A stretch of DNA of 64,000 nt from Arcobacter sp. CECT 8983. GTDB lineage: Bacteria; Campylobacterota; Campylobacteria; Campylobacterales; Arcobacteraceae. The notes under the pieces were generated by a model. It had not been told where the DNA came from. It was given only the letters and a program-made list of their open reading frames with translations, and did not search any database. Location: assembly GCF_004118855.1 (NCBI RefSeq), contig NZ_PDKF01000002.1, forward strand, positions 62,001 through 126,000, given 5' to 3'. Of this stretch, positions 1-8,343 are shown piece after piece. Each line of letters starts with the position of its first letter. Position 1 is the stretch's first letter. The position numbers and the translations under genes are program-made.

Positions 1-285
1 CATGGAGTTATTCCTAACACAAACTCTGAAATCATAACCCAAGCACAAGCAAAAAGAATAAATGCACTTATGTTAACATGTGGACATTATGATGCCTCTG
101 GAGATTTTGCTTTTCACGTAGGACTTCCTGGTAAAAGTGGTGTTGGTGGAGGTATTGTTGCTGTTGTTCCTCAAAAAATGGCAATATGCGTTTATTGTCC
201 TAAATTAAATAAACATGGAAACTCACTAGTAGGAACAAAAGCACTAGAACTATTTACTACAAAAACAAACCTTTCTATTTTTTAA
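1..285 (+). CDS. glsA: Glutaminase, C-terminal part (5' end outside window)
   Basis: The reading frame is open from base 1 and ends with TAA at 283-285, giving about 94 residues. They contain the late glutaminase block [19 protein letters not shown] followed by [15 protein letters not shown], typical of the C-terminus of serine-dependent glutaminases (GlsA/YbaS family), which hydrolyse L-glutamine to glutamate and ammonia in the cytoplasm. The catalytic Ser-x-x-Lys lies upstream of the window and cannot be checked. The first internal ATG (70) is not the real start, because family-like sequence continues upstream of it to the window edge. Family assignment is confident; the gene is incomplete only because of the window border. 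Confidence 0.9.
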   Translation, partial: HGVIPNTNSEIITQAQAKRINALMLTCGHYDASGDFAFHVGLPGKSGVGGGIVAVVPQKMAICVYCPKLNKHGNSLVGTKALELFTTKTNLSIF

Positions 286-289
286 ATAA

Positions 290-311
290 AATATGAATTT
301 TTTTTCATATT
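290..311 (+). terminator. Possible terminator hairpin after glutaminase gene
   Basis: An 8-bp perfect inverted repeat, AATATGAA (290-297) and TTCATATT (304-311), surrounds a six-T loop just after the glutaminase stop. The stem is entirely A/T-rich apart from one G-C pair and there is no clear T tract after it on the plus strand, so termination is only possible. Confidence 0.35.
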
Positions 312-357
312 AAATTCATAAACCTTTCATTAATTAACTGTAAATTTTCAGTATTAA

Positions 358-1455
358 ATGAAAGGATTATGTTTGTTATTACTTGCAATTAAAGCCATAA
401 AAGCAAATAGGCTAAAAACATCTCTTATTCTATTAAGTTTAGTTTTATCAATTTCTTCTATTTTTCTAATCACTTCTATTTCAAATGGAGTGATTTCTAT
501 GTACTCTTCTATGTTAAAAAGTGATGGAGACATAATTATTACTCAAAAAAATATCTCTGATACTTTTTTTTCAAATGTAGATATCAAACTAATTGAAAAA
601 ATAAAAACTTTAGATGAAGTTACAAAAGCTTCGGCTCTTATAGTAGGAGCTTCAATGCTTGAAGAACTTCCTATTGTTGCCATTTATGGCGTTACAAAAA
701 ATAGATTTAAAAACTACAAACTTACAAAAGGAACTTATCCTAAAAAAAATGAAGTTCTTTTAGGAAAATCTATTTATGAAAAGTTAGATGAAAAAAATGA
801 AATAAAACTAGCAAATAAAATATTTAAAGTTTCAGGTGTTTTTGAAAGTTCTATTGGCTTTGAAAATGGAGGTGCTGTTTTAAATATAGATGATGCCAGT
901 AAAATCTTCAATAAAAGTGCTTCTATGATTATGGTTAACTGCAAAATTGATACAGATATTGAAAAACTTGCACAAAAAATAGAACTGTTTGATAAAAACA
1001 TCCAAGCAAAATCAACTAGCAGTTTTATTGATAATTACAACCAATTTAAAATAATCAAAACCTCATCAAATGTTATTTCTTTTATCTCTTTTTGTATGGG
1101 ACTTTTAACTATTGCATCAATTTTAAGTATCACTATAAATCAAAGGAAAAGTGAGTTTGGTATAAAAAGAGCTATTGGTATTTCAATGAAAAAAATCATT
1201 TTTCAAATAGTTAATGAAGCTATTATTCTAGGAGTTTTAGGTTTCTTTATGGCTTTAATACTTTCAAATCTTGCACTATTTCTTATAAAAAACAACTCAT
1301 TTTTACAAGGATATGTTAATGGTGAGATTTCATTAGATATTACTATTTTTATCTTCTTTACAACTCTTACAATCTCTATTTTAGGTTCTATTTTTCCTGC
1401 TTTAAATGCTTCAAAAACAGACCCAATTGTTTTAATCCAAGGAGATAAAATATGA
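358..1455 (+). CDS. FtsX/MacB-type ABC transporter permease
   Basis: A protein of up to 365 residues with one N-terminal membrane helix (about residues 20-42), a soluble extracytoplasmic domain of about 190 residues, then three C-terminal membrane helices. This is the FtsX/MacB/LolC permease layout. Family knowledge links such permeases to mechanotransmission or lipoprotein, peptide or drug extrusion rather than classic import. The ATPase gene follows with a 4-base overlap (ATGA). The start is uncertain: ATG at 358 has no good ribosome-binding site, whereas an in-frame TTG at 373 has AAAGGA at 361-366 six bases upstream, which would shorten the protein by five residues. Substrate unknown. The genes downstream (heme-copper-like protein, YceI protein) suggest a link to an envelope respiratory or maturation process, which is inference. 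Confidence 0.85.
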   Translation: MKGLCLLLLAIKAIKANRLKTSLILLSLVLSISSIFLITSISNGVISMYSSMLKSDGDIIITQKNISDTFFSNVDIKLIEKIKTLDEVTKASALIVGASMLEELPIVAIYGVTKNRFKNYKLTKGTYPKKNEVLLGKSIYEKLDEKNEIKLANKIFKVSGVFESSIGFENGGAVLNIDDASKIFNKSASMIMVNCKIDTDIEKLAQKIELFDKNIQAKSTSSFIDNYNQFKIIKTSSNVISFISFCMGLLTIASILSITINQRKSEFGIKRAIGISMKKIIFQIVNEAIILGVLGFFMALILSNLALFLIKNNSFLQGYVNGEISLDITIFIFFTTLTISILGSIFPALNASKTDPIVLIQGDKI

Positions 1456-2072
1456 TTACTCTAAAAAATGTATGCAAAAAGTATGATAGAGATTTTGCAT
1501 TGAAAAATGTAAATCTAAATATACAAAAAGGCTCTTTTGTAGCTATTACAGGAGAAAGTGGTAGTGGTAAAACCACTTTACTTTCTATTTTATCAACTCT
1601 TCTTAAACCAAACTCTGGAGAGATTGTTTTTGAAGATACAAAATATAAAGAGATTAAAAATATTGATAAATTTAGACAAGAGAATATTGGTTTTGTTTTT
1701 CAATTTCACTATTTAATAAACTATCTAAATGTAAAAGAGAATATTCTTCTTGCAAAGGAAAAAGCTAGTGATAAAGAGATAGATGAGCTTCTTACTATCT
1801 TAGAAATCCAAAAACTAAAAAACTATTATCCAAATGAGATTTCAGGAGGTCAAAGGCAAAGAGTTGCTATTGCAAGGGCTTTAATAAACCGTCCTAAAGT
1901 GATTTTTGCCGATGAACCAACTGGAAACTTAGACTCAAAAAACTCTTTAAATGTTTTTAATCTTTTTAAAACACTTGCAAATAATGGTGTAACCGTAGTT
2001 GTAGCAACTCACGATAAAGAGTTAGCAAAACTTGCAGATCTTACACTGGAGGTAAAAGATGGACAACTTTAA
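1452..2072 (+). CDS. LolD/MacB-type ABC transporter ATP-binding protein
   Basis: A 206-residue nucleotide-binding subunit. Walker A GESGSGKTTLL lies near residues 35-45, the Q loop in FVFQFHYLI, the ABC signature ISGGQRQRVAIARAL, Walker B VIFADEP and the switch histidine in VVATHDKE. Length and motifs match the LolD/MacB/FtsE-like class that pairs with FtsX-type permeases, so it should power the permease encoded immediately upstream (4-base overlap). The gene downstream overlaps by 14 bases, so translation of the group is probably coupled. The sequence gives no direct clue to the exported substrate. Confidence 0.92.
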   Translation: MITLKNVCKKYDRDFALKNVNLNIQKGSFVAITGESGSGKTTLLSILSTLLKPNSGEIVFEDTKYKEIKNIDKFRQENIGFVFQFHYLINYLNVKENILLAKEKASDKEIDELLTILEIQKLKNYYPNEISGGQRQRVAIARALINRPKVIFADEPTGNLDSKNSLNVFNLFKTLANNGVTVVVATHDKELAKLADLTLEVKDGQL

Positions 2073-3621
2073 TATTTTTATTGAAAAACAGTTTAGAATC
2101 TCTTTACTATTTTTCTTTCTTGGACTATTTTTTGGTATTTTATACTCTATAAATTTACTTGGTGTTTTTATTGATTCAACAACATTAAATCCAGTAAATA
2201 TAAGAAGCTTACATATTTCACTTATGCTTTATGGTTTTATTCCACTTATGCTTTCATACTTGCCTTTTTTACTTATAAATAAAGAAGTGGGCTCTTGTAA
2301 AGATGGGCTTTTTTATTTAAATCTATATACTATCTTTTGGTATATCTTTTTAATCTTTATGATTTCTTCACTACTTTTTGGGAACACAAGAGGTCTAGCT
2401 TTTTATGATTTTCCATATGAATTAAACTTTATTCTAAGTCTTGCTGGAGTTTTTTATATCATTGCTTTATATAAATTCATCAAGCAGTACGGAGTAAAAC
2501 CTTTATGGGTTAAAGTTTCTTTATACATAGTAATGACTGCTCCTTTTGCACTTTTAGTTCTTATGAATCCTACAATTGGTCAAGTTGAAAAAACAGTTAC
2601 TGGACCACATGGAGACAATACACTTGGAATGAGCTTTGCTTTAATTCCTATTTATTTTTTAATCATCAAACTTCTAAGTAAAAATGAGTTTAAAGCTAGA
2701 TGGAATATTCTTTGGATAACTCCACTGTTTTTTTATATTATCTCAGTTTTTTATAGAAGTTTTATAGGGGAGTTAACTTATAACCAAGAGTGGTTTTTTC
2801 AATATCTTACTTTACTTTATGTACCACTTTTATATAGATGGTATCAAGATGCAAAAATTGAAAGGTTTGCAAAACTAGCACTTCTTATTTCTATTGCTTC
2901 TTTTCTTTTTGTAGATATTGAAGGAAATATTCTATTTATTCCAGAAATTAGATGGTTATTTCATAGAAATGATTTAATTGTAGCCCATGCCCATGTTGCT
3001 ATGGGAATTTCTATTTTCTTTATGGTTATCTCTATGTTTGTTTCTCATATCAAAGAGCTTCAAACACTAAAATTTTATAGTTTTTATCTTTTTGGTCTTA
3101 TAGGAATTTTCACTGTTTTATCACTAAGTGGCTTTGTTCAAGCAGGAGTTTTAAAAGCCTCTATTCATAATTTTTGGATTGCAAGAACTATCTTTGGAAG
3201 TTTCGCTTTCCTTTCAGTTTTAGCCTTTGTAAATAGGAAATTCAAACTTACAAACTTACAAAAGTATAACCTTTTTGGCTTTTTAAGTGATGGTTTAGGA
3301 GGAGTGTTTTTAATCCTTCTTGCTAGTTTTATCTATCCAAGTCTAAATTTTAGTTTTGAAGGAAAATATGAATATATCGTTTTTGTTTTTGTAAGTATGA
3401 CTGGACTTATTCACTTCTTAGCTTTAAAGTATAAAGAGTATGAATCAATTCTTACAAAACTAACTGTTTTTATTCGTGTTTTTATTAGTTCCCTATTTTT
3501 CTCACTTTATACAGCAGGAACATTAGAAATTGTTGCACTATTTATATCAGCCTTTGATATTTCTATGGTGGTTTTTTATTTACTTTATTTTTATAAAAAG
3601 GAGCAGTTATGCAAAAATTAG
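2059..3621 (+). CDS. Heme-copper oxidase subunit I-like membrane protein
   Basis: A 520-residue protein with about 12 membrane helices. Three regions resemble cbb3/NO-reductase-type catalytic subunits: helix II RSLHISLMLYGF with His52, a helix VI-like TGPHGDNTLGMSF with His184, and the helix X-like HRNDLIVAHAHVAMG with His302, His310 and His312. In cbb3 enzymes those positions bind the low-spin heme, one CuB ligand and the high-spin heme region. The adjacent His-His pair expected in helix VII (two further CuB ligands) is not seen: residues 216-262 contain no histidine. The protein therefore may bind hemes but lack a normal binuclear centre, or belong to a divergent NO-reductase-like branch. 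No cytochrome c subunit gene lies beside it. It overlaps the ABC ATPase gene before it and the membrane-protein gene after it. Confidence 0.75.
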   Translation: MDNFNIFIEKQFRISLLFFFLGLFFGILYSINLLGVFIDSTTLNPVNIRSLHISLMLYGFIPLMLSYLPFLLINKEVGSCKDGLFYLNLYTIFWYIFLIFMISSLLFGNTRGLAFYDFPYELNFILSLAGVFYIIALYKFIKQYGVKPLWVKVSLYIVMTAPFALLVLMNPTIGQVEKTVTGPHGDNTLGMSFALIPIYFLIIKLLSKNEFKARWNILWITPLFFYIISVFYRSFIGELTYNQEWFFQYLTLLYVPLLYRWYQDAKIERFAKLALLISIASFLFVDIEGNILFIPEIRWLFHRNDLIVAHAHVAMGISIFFMVISMFVSHIKELQTLKFYSFYLFGLIGIFTVLSLSGFVQAGVLKASIHNFWIARTIFGSFAFLSVLAFVNRKFKLTNLQKYNLFGFLSDGLGGVFLILLASFIYPSLNFSFEGKYEYIVFVFVSMTGLIHFLALKYKEYESILTKLTVFIRVFISSLFFSLYTAGTLEIVALFISAFDISMVVFYLLYFYKKEQLCKN

Positions 3622-4583
3622 CCCTAGTATTTTTTATTGCTTTTGAGTTATGTTATTACTTACTTATAGCACAAACAGGTATTGTTGAACATTTAGCTTC
3701 AAATATCTTTGTAATAGCACCACTTCCTATTGGAGGTGTTATTGGTTCAATATTAAGTTTTTATATTAAAACATCAAATAAAAATAAGATATTTTCATTT
3801 TTACTTATTCAATTAATAGTTAGCTTTTTTTATCCAAATTTAAACGCCATACTTCTATTTATCCTTGGAATAAGTGTTGGAGCATTAGCACCATTATTAA
3901 TAAATGAACTAAAAAAAGCTTCAAATATACAATTAGGTTTTGCCCTTGCAATTTCATATGCTTTGGGAACTTTTCTTTTCACATATGATGCTTCAAAAAG
4001 AGGTTCAATTGCAATTATTTTTACTCTAATTGCCCTACTTTCATCACTTTTTTTAAATCTAAAAGAGAATAAGGATTTAACTTCTAATAACTATTCATAC
4101 TCACTATTTGTGATGGTTTTATGGATTTTCCTTGATTCAACTTTGTTTGAAACACTTTCTAGAGATTTAAGTACTTCTATTTGGAGAGATGGTTTTACTT
4201 TAGAGATAATTGTTTTTCATCTAATAGGAGTTGTAAGCGCTTTTTATATAAAAATAGAAAAAACTCAAAAAGAGCTTTTAATTTTAACTCTTTTTGCTCT
4301 TTCTTATCTTCTTTATTTTTTACATGAAGCATTTATTTTATCACTTATTTACCCTTTTGTAATCTCTTTTTACAATGTAGTGATACTTCAAACTATCGTA
4401 AAAAAAGATTTAAAAACACTAGGTATTTATATGGTATTTATAGGTTGGGCTGCATCTGGTGCTGGATTATTTGTAGCTTTAGAAAACTTAACGTATTTTG
4501 TTCCAGTTATATTCTTAGTATGTATAATCAAAATCTTAGCAACACAACAATCACAAAAAAAGGAGTTACCATGGCTAAATTAA
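3609..4583 (+). CDS. Polytopic membrane protein, MFS-like, unknown function
   Basis: A 324-residue, very hydrophobic protein with roughly ten predicted membrane helices and no recognised catalytic motif. The helix pattern (glycine-rich helices PLPIGGVIGSILSF and LLFILGISVGALAPLL) loosely recalls major-facilitator or NnrS-like proteins, but I cannot assign a family. The start ATG overlaps the end of the preceding heme-copper-like gene by 13 bases and is preceded by AAAAAGGAG, a good ribosome-binding site. The next gene (YceI) starts inside its last codons. The tight coupling argues that it works with the heme-copper-like protein and the YceI protein, but its role is unknown. Confidence 0.65.
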   Translation: MQKLALVFFIAFELCYYLLIAQTGIVEHLASNIFVIAPLPIGGVIGSILSFYIKTSNKNKIFSFLLIQLIVSFFYPNLNAILLFILGISVGALAPLLINELKKASNIQLGFALAISYALGTFLFTYDASKRGSIAIIFTLIALLSSLFLNLKENKDLTSNNYSYSLFVMVLWIFLDSTLFETLSRDLSTSIWRDGFTLEIIVFHLIGVVSAFYIKIEKTQKELLILTLFALSYLLYFLHEAFILSLIYPFVISFYNVVILQTIVKKDLKTLGIYMVFIGWAASGAGLFVALENLTYFVPVIFLVCIIKILATQQSQKKELPWLN

Positions 4584-5104
4584 TATTTATTTTACTATTT
4601 AGTGGGCTTTTATGCGTAGTAAATGCGCAAGATTTGAAATTCGTAGATGGAAAAATAAAAGCCCATACTGAGGTTTTTGGAGATAGTAGTATTAATCCAT
4701 ATACTAAAGATATTTATTCACATTTATCCATTGATAATAGTATTGATTCCCTAAAAGGAACTATCTCTTTAAGTACTTTTTCACTTCATAGTGACAATGA
4801 AAAAAGAGATTTACATATGTATGAAACTTTACACTCTAAAGAGTTTCCTCATATCTCTTTTAGAATTGCTTCTATAAAGAAAATTGATGATGTTTTTCTA
4901 ATAAAAGGATTTCTTTTCTTAAATGGTTTGGAAAAAGAAGTTAGTTCAATAGCAAAAATAGAAGATAAAAATGAGCATTTAGTTTTAGACGGAAACTTCT
5001 CTATTAAATTAACATCATTTAATCTTAAACCACCAACAATGTTTTTTCTAACGGTTAGAGATCAAATAGATATCTCTTATCATCTAGATTATATAAAAGG
5101 ATAG
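4571..5104 (+). CDS. YceI-family periplasmic protein
   Basis: A 177-residue protein with an N-terminal signal peptide (MAKLIFILLFSGLLCVVNAQ) and a YceI-like lipocalin fold signature: repeated beta-strand segments and the block YETLHSKEFPHISFRI, typical of YceI proteins that hold isoprenoid or quinone-like lipids in a hydrophobic pocket. The start at 4571 was chosen because AAAAGGAG lies just before it and a signal peptide follows at once; the longer open frame from 4445 only reads antisense-like residues inside the previous gene. It overlaps the membrane-protein gene by 13 bases. YceI proteins next to heme-copper or cytochrome b genes suggest quinone or isoprenoid handling; that is inference. 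Confidence 0.82.
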   Translation: MAKLIFILLFSGLLCVVNAQDLKFVDGKIKAHTEVFGDSSINPYTKDIYSHLSIDNSIDSLKGTISLSTFSLHSDNEKRDLHMYETLHSKEFPHISFRIASIKKIDDVFLIKGFLFLNGLEKEVSSIAKIEDKNEHLVLDGNFSIKLTSFNLKPPTMFFLTVRDQIDISYHLDYIKG

Positions 5105-5108
5105 ATTT

Positions 5109-5558
5109 ATGAAAAAAATTATTCTACTTCTTTCTTTGGTACTTTGTGCTTTTTCACAAGAACTACTTGTAAATGAAAAAATTTCTAACTTCTCTTTGCC
5201 TAATCAGTTTGATGAGAAAAAGACAATTGATGAAAATGTGCAAACAATCATTGTCTCTTTTGAAAAAGGAACAGGAAAAGAGGTAAATGAATTTTTAGAG
5301 CAAAAAAATCCAGATTTTTTAAAAGAACACCATGCTGTTTTTATAGCAAATATTTCAGGAATGCCTATGTTTATAACAAAAATGTTCGCTTTGCCTAAGA
5401 TGAAAAACTATAAACATGAAATTCTTTTAATCTATGATGAAAAAGATGATAGATTTAAAGCAAAAGATGGAATGTCAACTTTATATGAACTTGAAAATGG
5501 AGTTATAAAAAGTATAAAGTTTATTTCAAAAGATGATTTAGAAAAAGTTTTTCTATGA
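5109..5558 (+). CDS. Exported small protein with thioredoxin-like fold, unknown
   Basis: A 149-residue protein with a clear signal peptide (MKKIILLLSLVLCAFSQE). The mature part reads KISNFSLPNQFDEKKTI, then TIIVSFEKGTGKEV, then FALPKMKNYKHEILLIYDEKD, an order that recalls the strand-helix pattern of thioredoxin/peroxiredoxin-like domains, but there is no cysteine in the mature protein, so redox catalysis of the usual kind is excluded. I do not recognise a named family. It is only 4 bases after the YceI gene and overlaps the following phosphoesterase start (ATGA), so it belongs to the same operon and probably acts in the periplasm. Confidence 0.65.
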   Translation: MKKIILLLSLVLCAFSQELLVNEKISNFSLPNQFDEKKTIDENVQTIIVSFEKGTGKEVNEFLEQKNPDFLKEHHAVFIANISGMPMFITKMFALPKMKNYKHEILLIYDEKDDRFKAKDGMSTLYELENGVIKSIKFISKDDLEKVFL

Positions 5559-6268
5559 AACCAACAAAGTTAGAAATAAAAAATCTTAAAGTAAAAGCTA
5601 AGAATTTGCAGGGTTTGCAAATTCTTCACTTAAGTGACTTACATATAAACAAAAAAACAAAAATAGAAGATATTAAAAAATTAGTAAGCTTTTGCAATGA
5701 CATAGAATATGACTTTTTAGCTCTTACAGGAGATATTATTGATTGTAAAGCAGACAAAATAATACCTCAGCTTGAAGCTTTAAATCTTTTGAAAAAGGTA
5801 TTTTATATAAGTGGTAACCATGATATATTTTATGGACTAAAGAGATTAAAAACTCTTTTAACAAACTTTACTTTTCTAGATAATAAAACCATTTTTATAA
5901 AATACCAAAACAAAGAGATTGCCCTTGCTGGAATAAGTGATAGATTCTCAAAATTTTTTAAAATACAAAGAGAAGAAAAAAAAGTCTTTGAATTTTTAAA
6001 AAACAATGAAGACTCAATCTTACTTGCCCATCAACCAAAAGATTACTCTTTAGCAGTAAATTCAAATACGAAACTTTTCTTATGTGGACATACCCATGGA
6101 GGTCAAGTTTTTCCCTTTCACTATTTTGTAAGGCTTTTCCAACCTTTTTTAGCAGGAATTTTTTATAAAAAAAACACTTGTGTTTATGTAAACAAAGGTT
6201 TAGGAACTTGGGGTATTGATTTTAGATATAAAGCAGATAGTGAAATAACTCTTTTAAAGTTATGTTAA
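5555..6268 (+). CDS. Calcineurin-like metallophosphoesterase (YkuE/YaeI type)
   Basis: A 237-residue protein with all metallophosphoesterase motifs: HLSDLHI (residues 25-31), TGDIID, GNHD, LAHQPKD and CGHTHGGQVFP. These supply the di-metal ligands of the family. Such enzymes (YkuE, YaeI, UDP-diacylglucosamine hydrolase relatives) cleave phosphodiester bonds, often in cell-envelope lipids. No obvious signal peptide is present. It is the last gene of the operon that starts at 358, overlapping the previous gene by 4 bases. Family is certain; substrate is not shown by the sequence. Confidence 0.88.
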   Translation: MKPTKLEIKNLKVKAKNLQGLQILHLSDLHINKKTKIEDIKKLVSFCNDIEYDFLALTGDIIDCKADKIIPQLEALNLLKKVFYISGNHDIFYGLKRLKTLLTNFTFLDNKTIFIKYQNKEIALAGISDRFSKFFKIQREEKKVFEFLKNNEDSILLAHQPKDYSLAVNSNTKLFLCGHTHGGQVFPFHYFVRLFQPFLAGIFYKKNTCVYVNKGLGTWGIDFRYKADSEITLLKLC

Positions 6269-6343
6269 TAGAAATATGAACAAAAATTCATAAAGTGTTA
6301 AATCTTTATTAACTCATAATTTCTTATTCATTAATGCTTATTC

Positions 6344-6349
6344 TATAAA
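6344..6349 (+). promoter_or_regulatory. Probable -10 element for eptA-dgkA
   Basis: TATAAA inside TTCTATAAAATTT lies 34 bases before the eptA ATG, with a T-rich stretch upstream as usual for sigma-70 promoters of Campylobacterota, where the -35 box is weak. A ribosome-binding site, AAAGGAA, precedes the ATG. Confidence 0.5.
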
Positions 6350-6377
6350 ATTTTTTTTAATTTAACAAAGGAACTCA

Positions 6378-7988
6378 ATGAAAAAAATCTCGCAATACAA
6401 GCTTATAATTTATATATCTTTACTATTTACAGTTTTCTACAATTTCTCATTTTTTAGGAATTTTTCTTTAGCATATAGTTTTACTGGCATTAACATACTT
6501 TATACAATAAGTATATTTTTCACTCTGTTTTTATTTATAAGTTTTGTATTATCTTTACTTAGTTCAAGATATTATATAAAACCCTTTTTGATTATTCTAA
6601 TAATGGTTTCATCTTTTACCGCTTATTTTATGGATACATATAATGTAGTTATTGATAAAGAAATGATAAGAAATACTTTAGAGACAAATCTAAATGAAAG
6701 TCTTGATTTATTTAGTTCTCAATTAGTTTTATATGTGGTATTTTTAGGAATAATTCCAAGTTTTTTAGTTTATAAAACAAATATTGATTATGGTTCATTT
6801 AAGAAAGAGAGTTTTAGAAAAATAAAAACTCTAATATTAATTTTACTTCTTATTGTTATTACACTTTTTAGTACAAGTAAATTTTACACCTCTTTTTTTA
6901 GAGAACATAAAACACTTAAATATTATGCAAATCCTACATACTGGATGTTTGCCATAGTAAATTATACAAAGAAGACATATTTTACAGGTAAAATTATTGT
7001 TAAAAAAACAGGAGATGATGCACTTATTGATGAAACACCAGAACATAAAAAAGAATTAATTGTAATGGTAGTAGGGGAAGCAACTAGAGCAGATAGATTC
7101 TCTTTAAATGGATACAAAAGAGATACAAACCCACTTTTAGAAAAACAAGAAGTTTATAACTTCTCTAATATGTCATCATGTGGAACCTCTACTGCATACT
7201 CTGTCCCTTGTATGTTTTCTAAATTTACAAGAGATAACTATAGTCATAGTAAAGCCGTATCAAATGAAAATTTACTTGATGTTTTAAAACATACAAAAGA
7301 TGTAAATATTTTATGGAGAGATAATAACTCAGATTCAAAAGGTGTTGCAGTAAGAGTAAAATATGAGGATTATAAATCTAAAGATTTAAATACTATTTGT
7401 GAAAATGGTGAATGTAGGGATGAAGGAATGCTAGTAGGTTTAGATAAAATTATCAAAGATAGTAAAAGTGAAGATATTTTTATTATATTACATCAAATGG
7501 GAAATCATGGACCAGCATACTATAAAAGATATCCTAAAAGATTTGAAAAATTCAAACCTGTTTGTAAAACAAATCAGTTAGAAAAATGTACAAAAGAAGA
7601 GATTACAAATGCTTATGATAATGCCATTTTACATACAGATTATTTTTTATCTAAAGTAATAGATTTTCTAAAACCTTATTCAAATAAATATGATACAGCT
7701 ATGTTTTATATGAGTGATCATGGAGAAAGTCTTGGAGAAAATGGAATATATTTACATGGTATGCCTTATTTTATGGCTCCAACAGAACAAACACATGTTG
7801 CCTCACTTATGTGGTTTGGTAATAGTATGAAAAAACAATTGGATTTAAATAAATTAAATAAAATCAAAAATAATAGTTTTTCACAAGATAATCTATTTCA
7901 TACAATTCTTGGATTATTTGAAGTACAAACAGATGTTTACAATAAAAACCTTGATATATTATCAACTATTAGAAAAGAGCAAAAATGA
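6378..7988 (+). CDS. eptA: Lipid A phosphoethanolamine transferase (EptA/MCR family)
   Basis: A 536-residue inner-membrane enzyme with five N-terminal membrane helices (residues about 8-170) and a periplasmic sulfatase-fold domain. Active-site blocks are visible: VVGEATRADRFSLNGY (Glu234), SSCGTSTAYSVPCMF with the acceptor threonine Thr270, HQMGNHGPAYYKRYP and MSDHGESLGENGIYLHG carrying the metal-binding Asp/His. The enzyme moves phosphoethanolamine from phosphatidylethanolamine to lipid A (in Campylobacter also to FlgG), lowering surface charge and polymyxin binding. Paired cysteines in the periplasmic domain fit the family's disulfides. Diacylglycerol, the by-product, is handled by the kinase encoded next with a 4-base overlap, which strongly supports the assignment. 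Confidence 0.93.
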   Translation: MKKISQYKLIIYISLLFTVFYNFSFFRNFSLAYSFTGINILYTISIFFTLFLFISFVLSLLSSRYYIKPFLIILIMVSSFTAYFMDTYNVVIDKEMIRNTLETNLNESLDLFSSQLVLYVVFLGIIPSFLVYKTNIDYGSFKKESFRKIKTLILILLLIVITLFSTSKFYTSFFREHKTLKYYANPTYWMFAIVNYTKKTYFTGKIIVKKTGDDALIDETPEHKKELIVMVVGEATRADRFSLNGYKRDTNPLLEKQEVYNFSNMSSCGTSTAYSVPCMFSKFTRDNYSHSKAVSNENLLDVLKHTKDVNILWRDNNSDSKGVAVRVKYEDYKSKDLNTICENGECRDEGMLVGLDKIIKDSKSEDIFIILHQMGNHGPAYYKRYPKRFEKFKPVCKTNQLEKCTKEEITNAYDNAILHTDYFLSKVIDFLKPYSNKYDTAMFYMSDHGESLGENGIYLHGMPYFMAPTEQTHVASLMWFGNSMKKQLDLNKLNKIKNNSFSQDNLFHTILGLFEVQTDVYNKNLDILSTIRKEQK

Positions 7989-8338
7989 GAAATCAACCAA
8001 AATACAATTTTATTAAAAATACTTCATATGCAGTTAATGGATTAAAAGATTTAATAAAAAGTGAAAGTTCATTTAAAATTGAACTTCTCTTTTCTATTAT
8101 TCTCTTACCTATTATAATTTTTATTGATCAAACACTTACAAATAAACTACTTTTATTTATAACTTTTAGTGGCGTTTTATTAGCAGAAATAATAAATAGT
8201 GCAATTGAAAGAACAGTTGATTTAGTTACATTAGAATTTCATCATATGGCAAAAAGAGCAAAAGATGTTGGAAGTGCTATTGTTTTTATAAGCATCACTA
8301 TTTGTACAATCACTTGGTTAATCATTTTATTAAATTAA
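7985..8338 (+). CDS. dgkA: Diacylglycerol kinase
   Basis: A 117-residue, three-helix membrane protein with the DgkA signature AEIINSAIERTVDLVTLEFHHMAKRAKDVGSAIV, containing the catalytic glutamate and the ExxNxAIE core. It phosphorylates diacylglycerol to phosphatidic acid at the inner membrane. Its start codon overlaps the eptA stop (ATGA), so it recycles the diacylglycerol released by phosphoethanolamine transfer. Length is normal for the family. Confidence 0.93.
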   Translation: MRNQPKYNFIKNTSYAVNGLKDLIKSESSFKIELLFSIILLPIIIFIDQTLTNKLLLFITFSGVLLAEIINSAIERTVDLVTLEFHHMAKRAKDVGSAIVFISITICTITWLIILLN

Positions 8339-8343
8339 GATGA

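Noticed and set aside
2059-3621. Functional cbb3 oxidase subunit CcoN
   Set aside because: The helix VII His-His pair is missing and no ccoO, ccoP or ccoQ gene is present beside it.
4445-4570. Longer start of the YceI gene inside the upstream membrane-protein gene
   Set aside because: The extra 42 residues are out-of-frame readings of the upstream gene; ATG 4571 has AAAAGGAG and begins a clear signal peptide.
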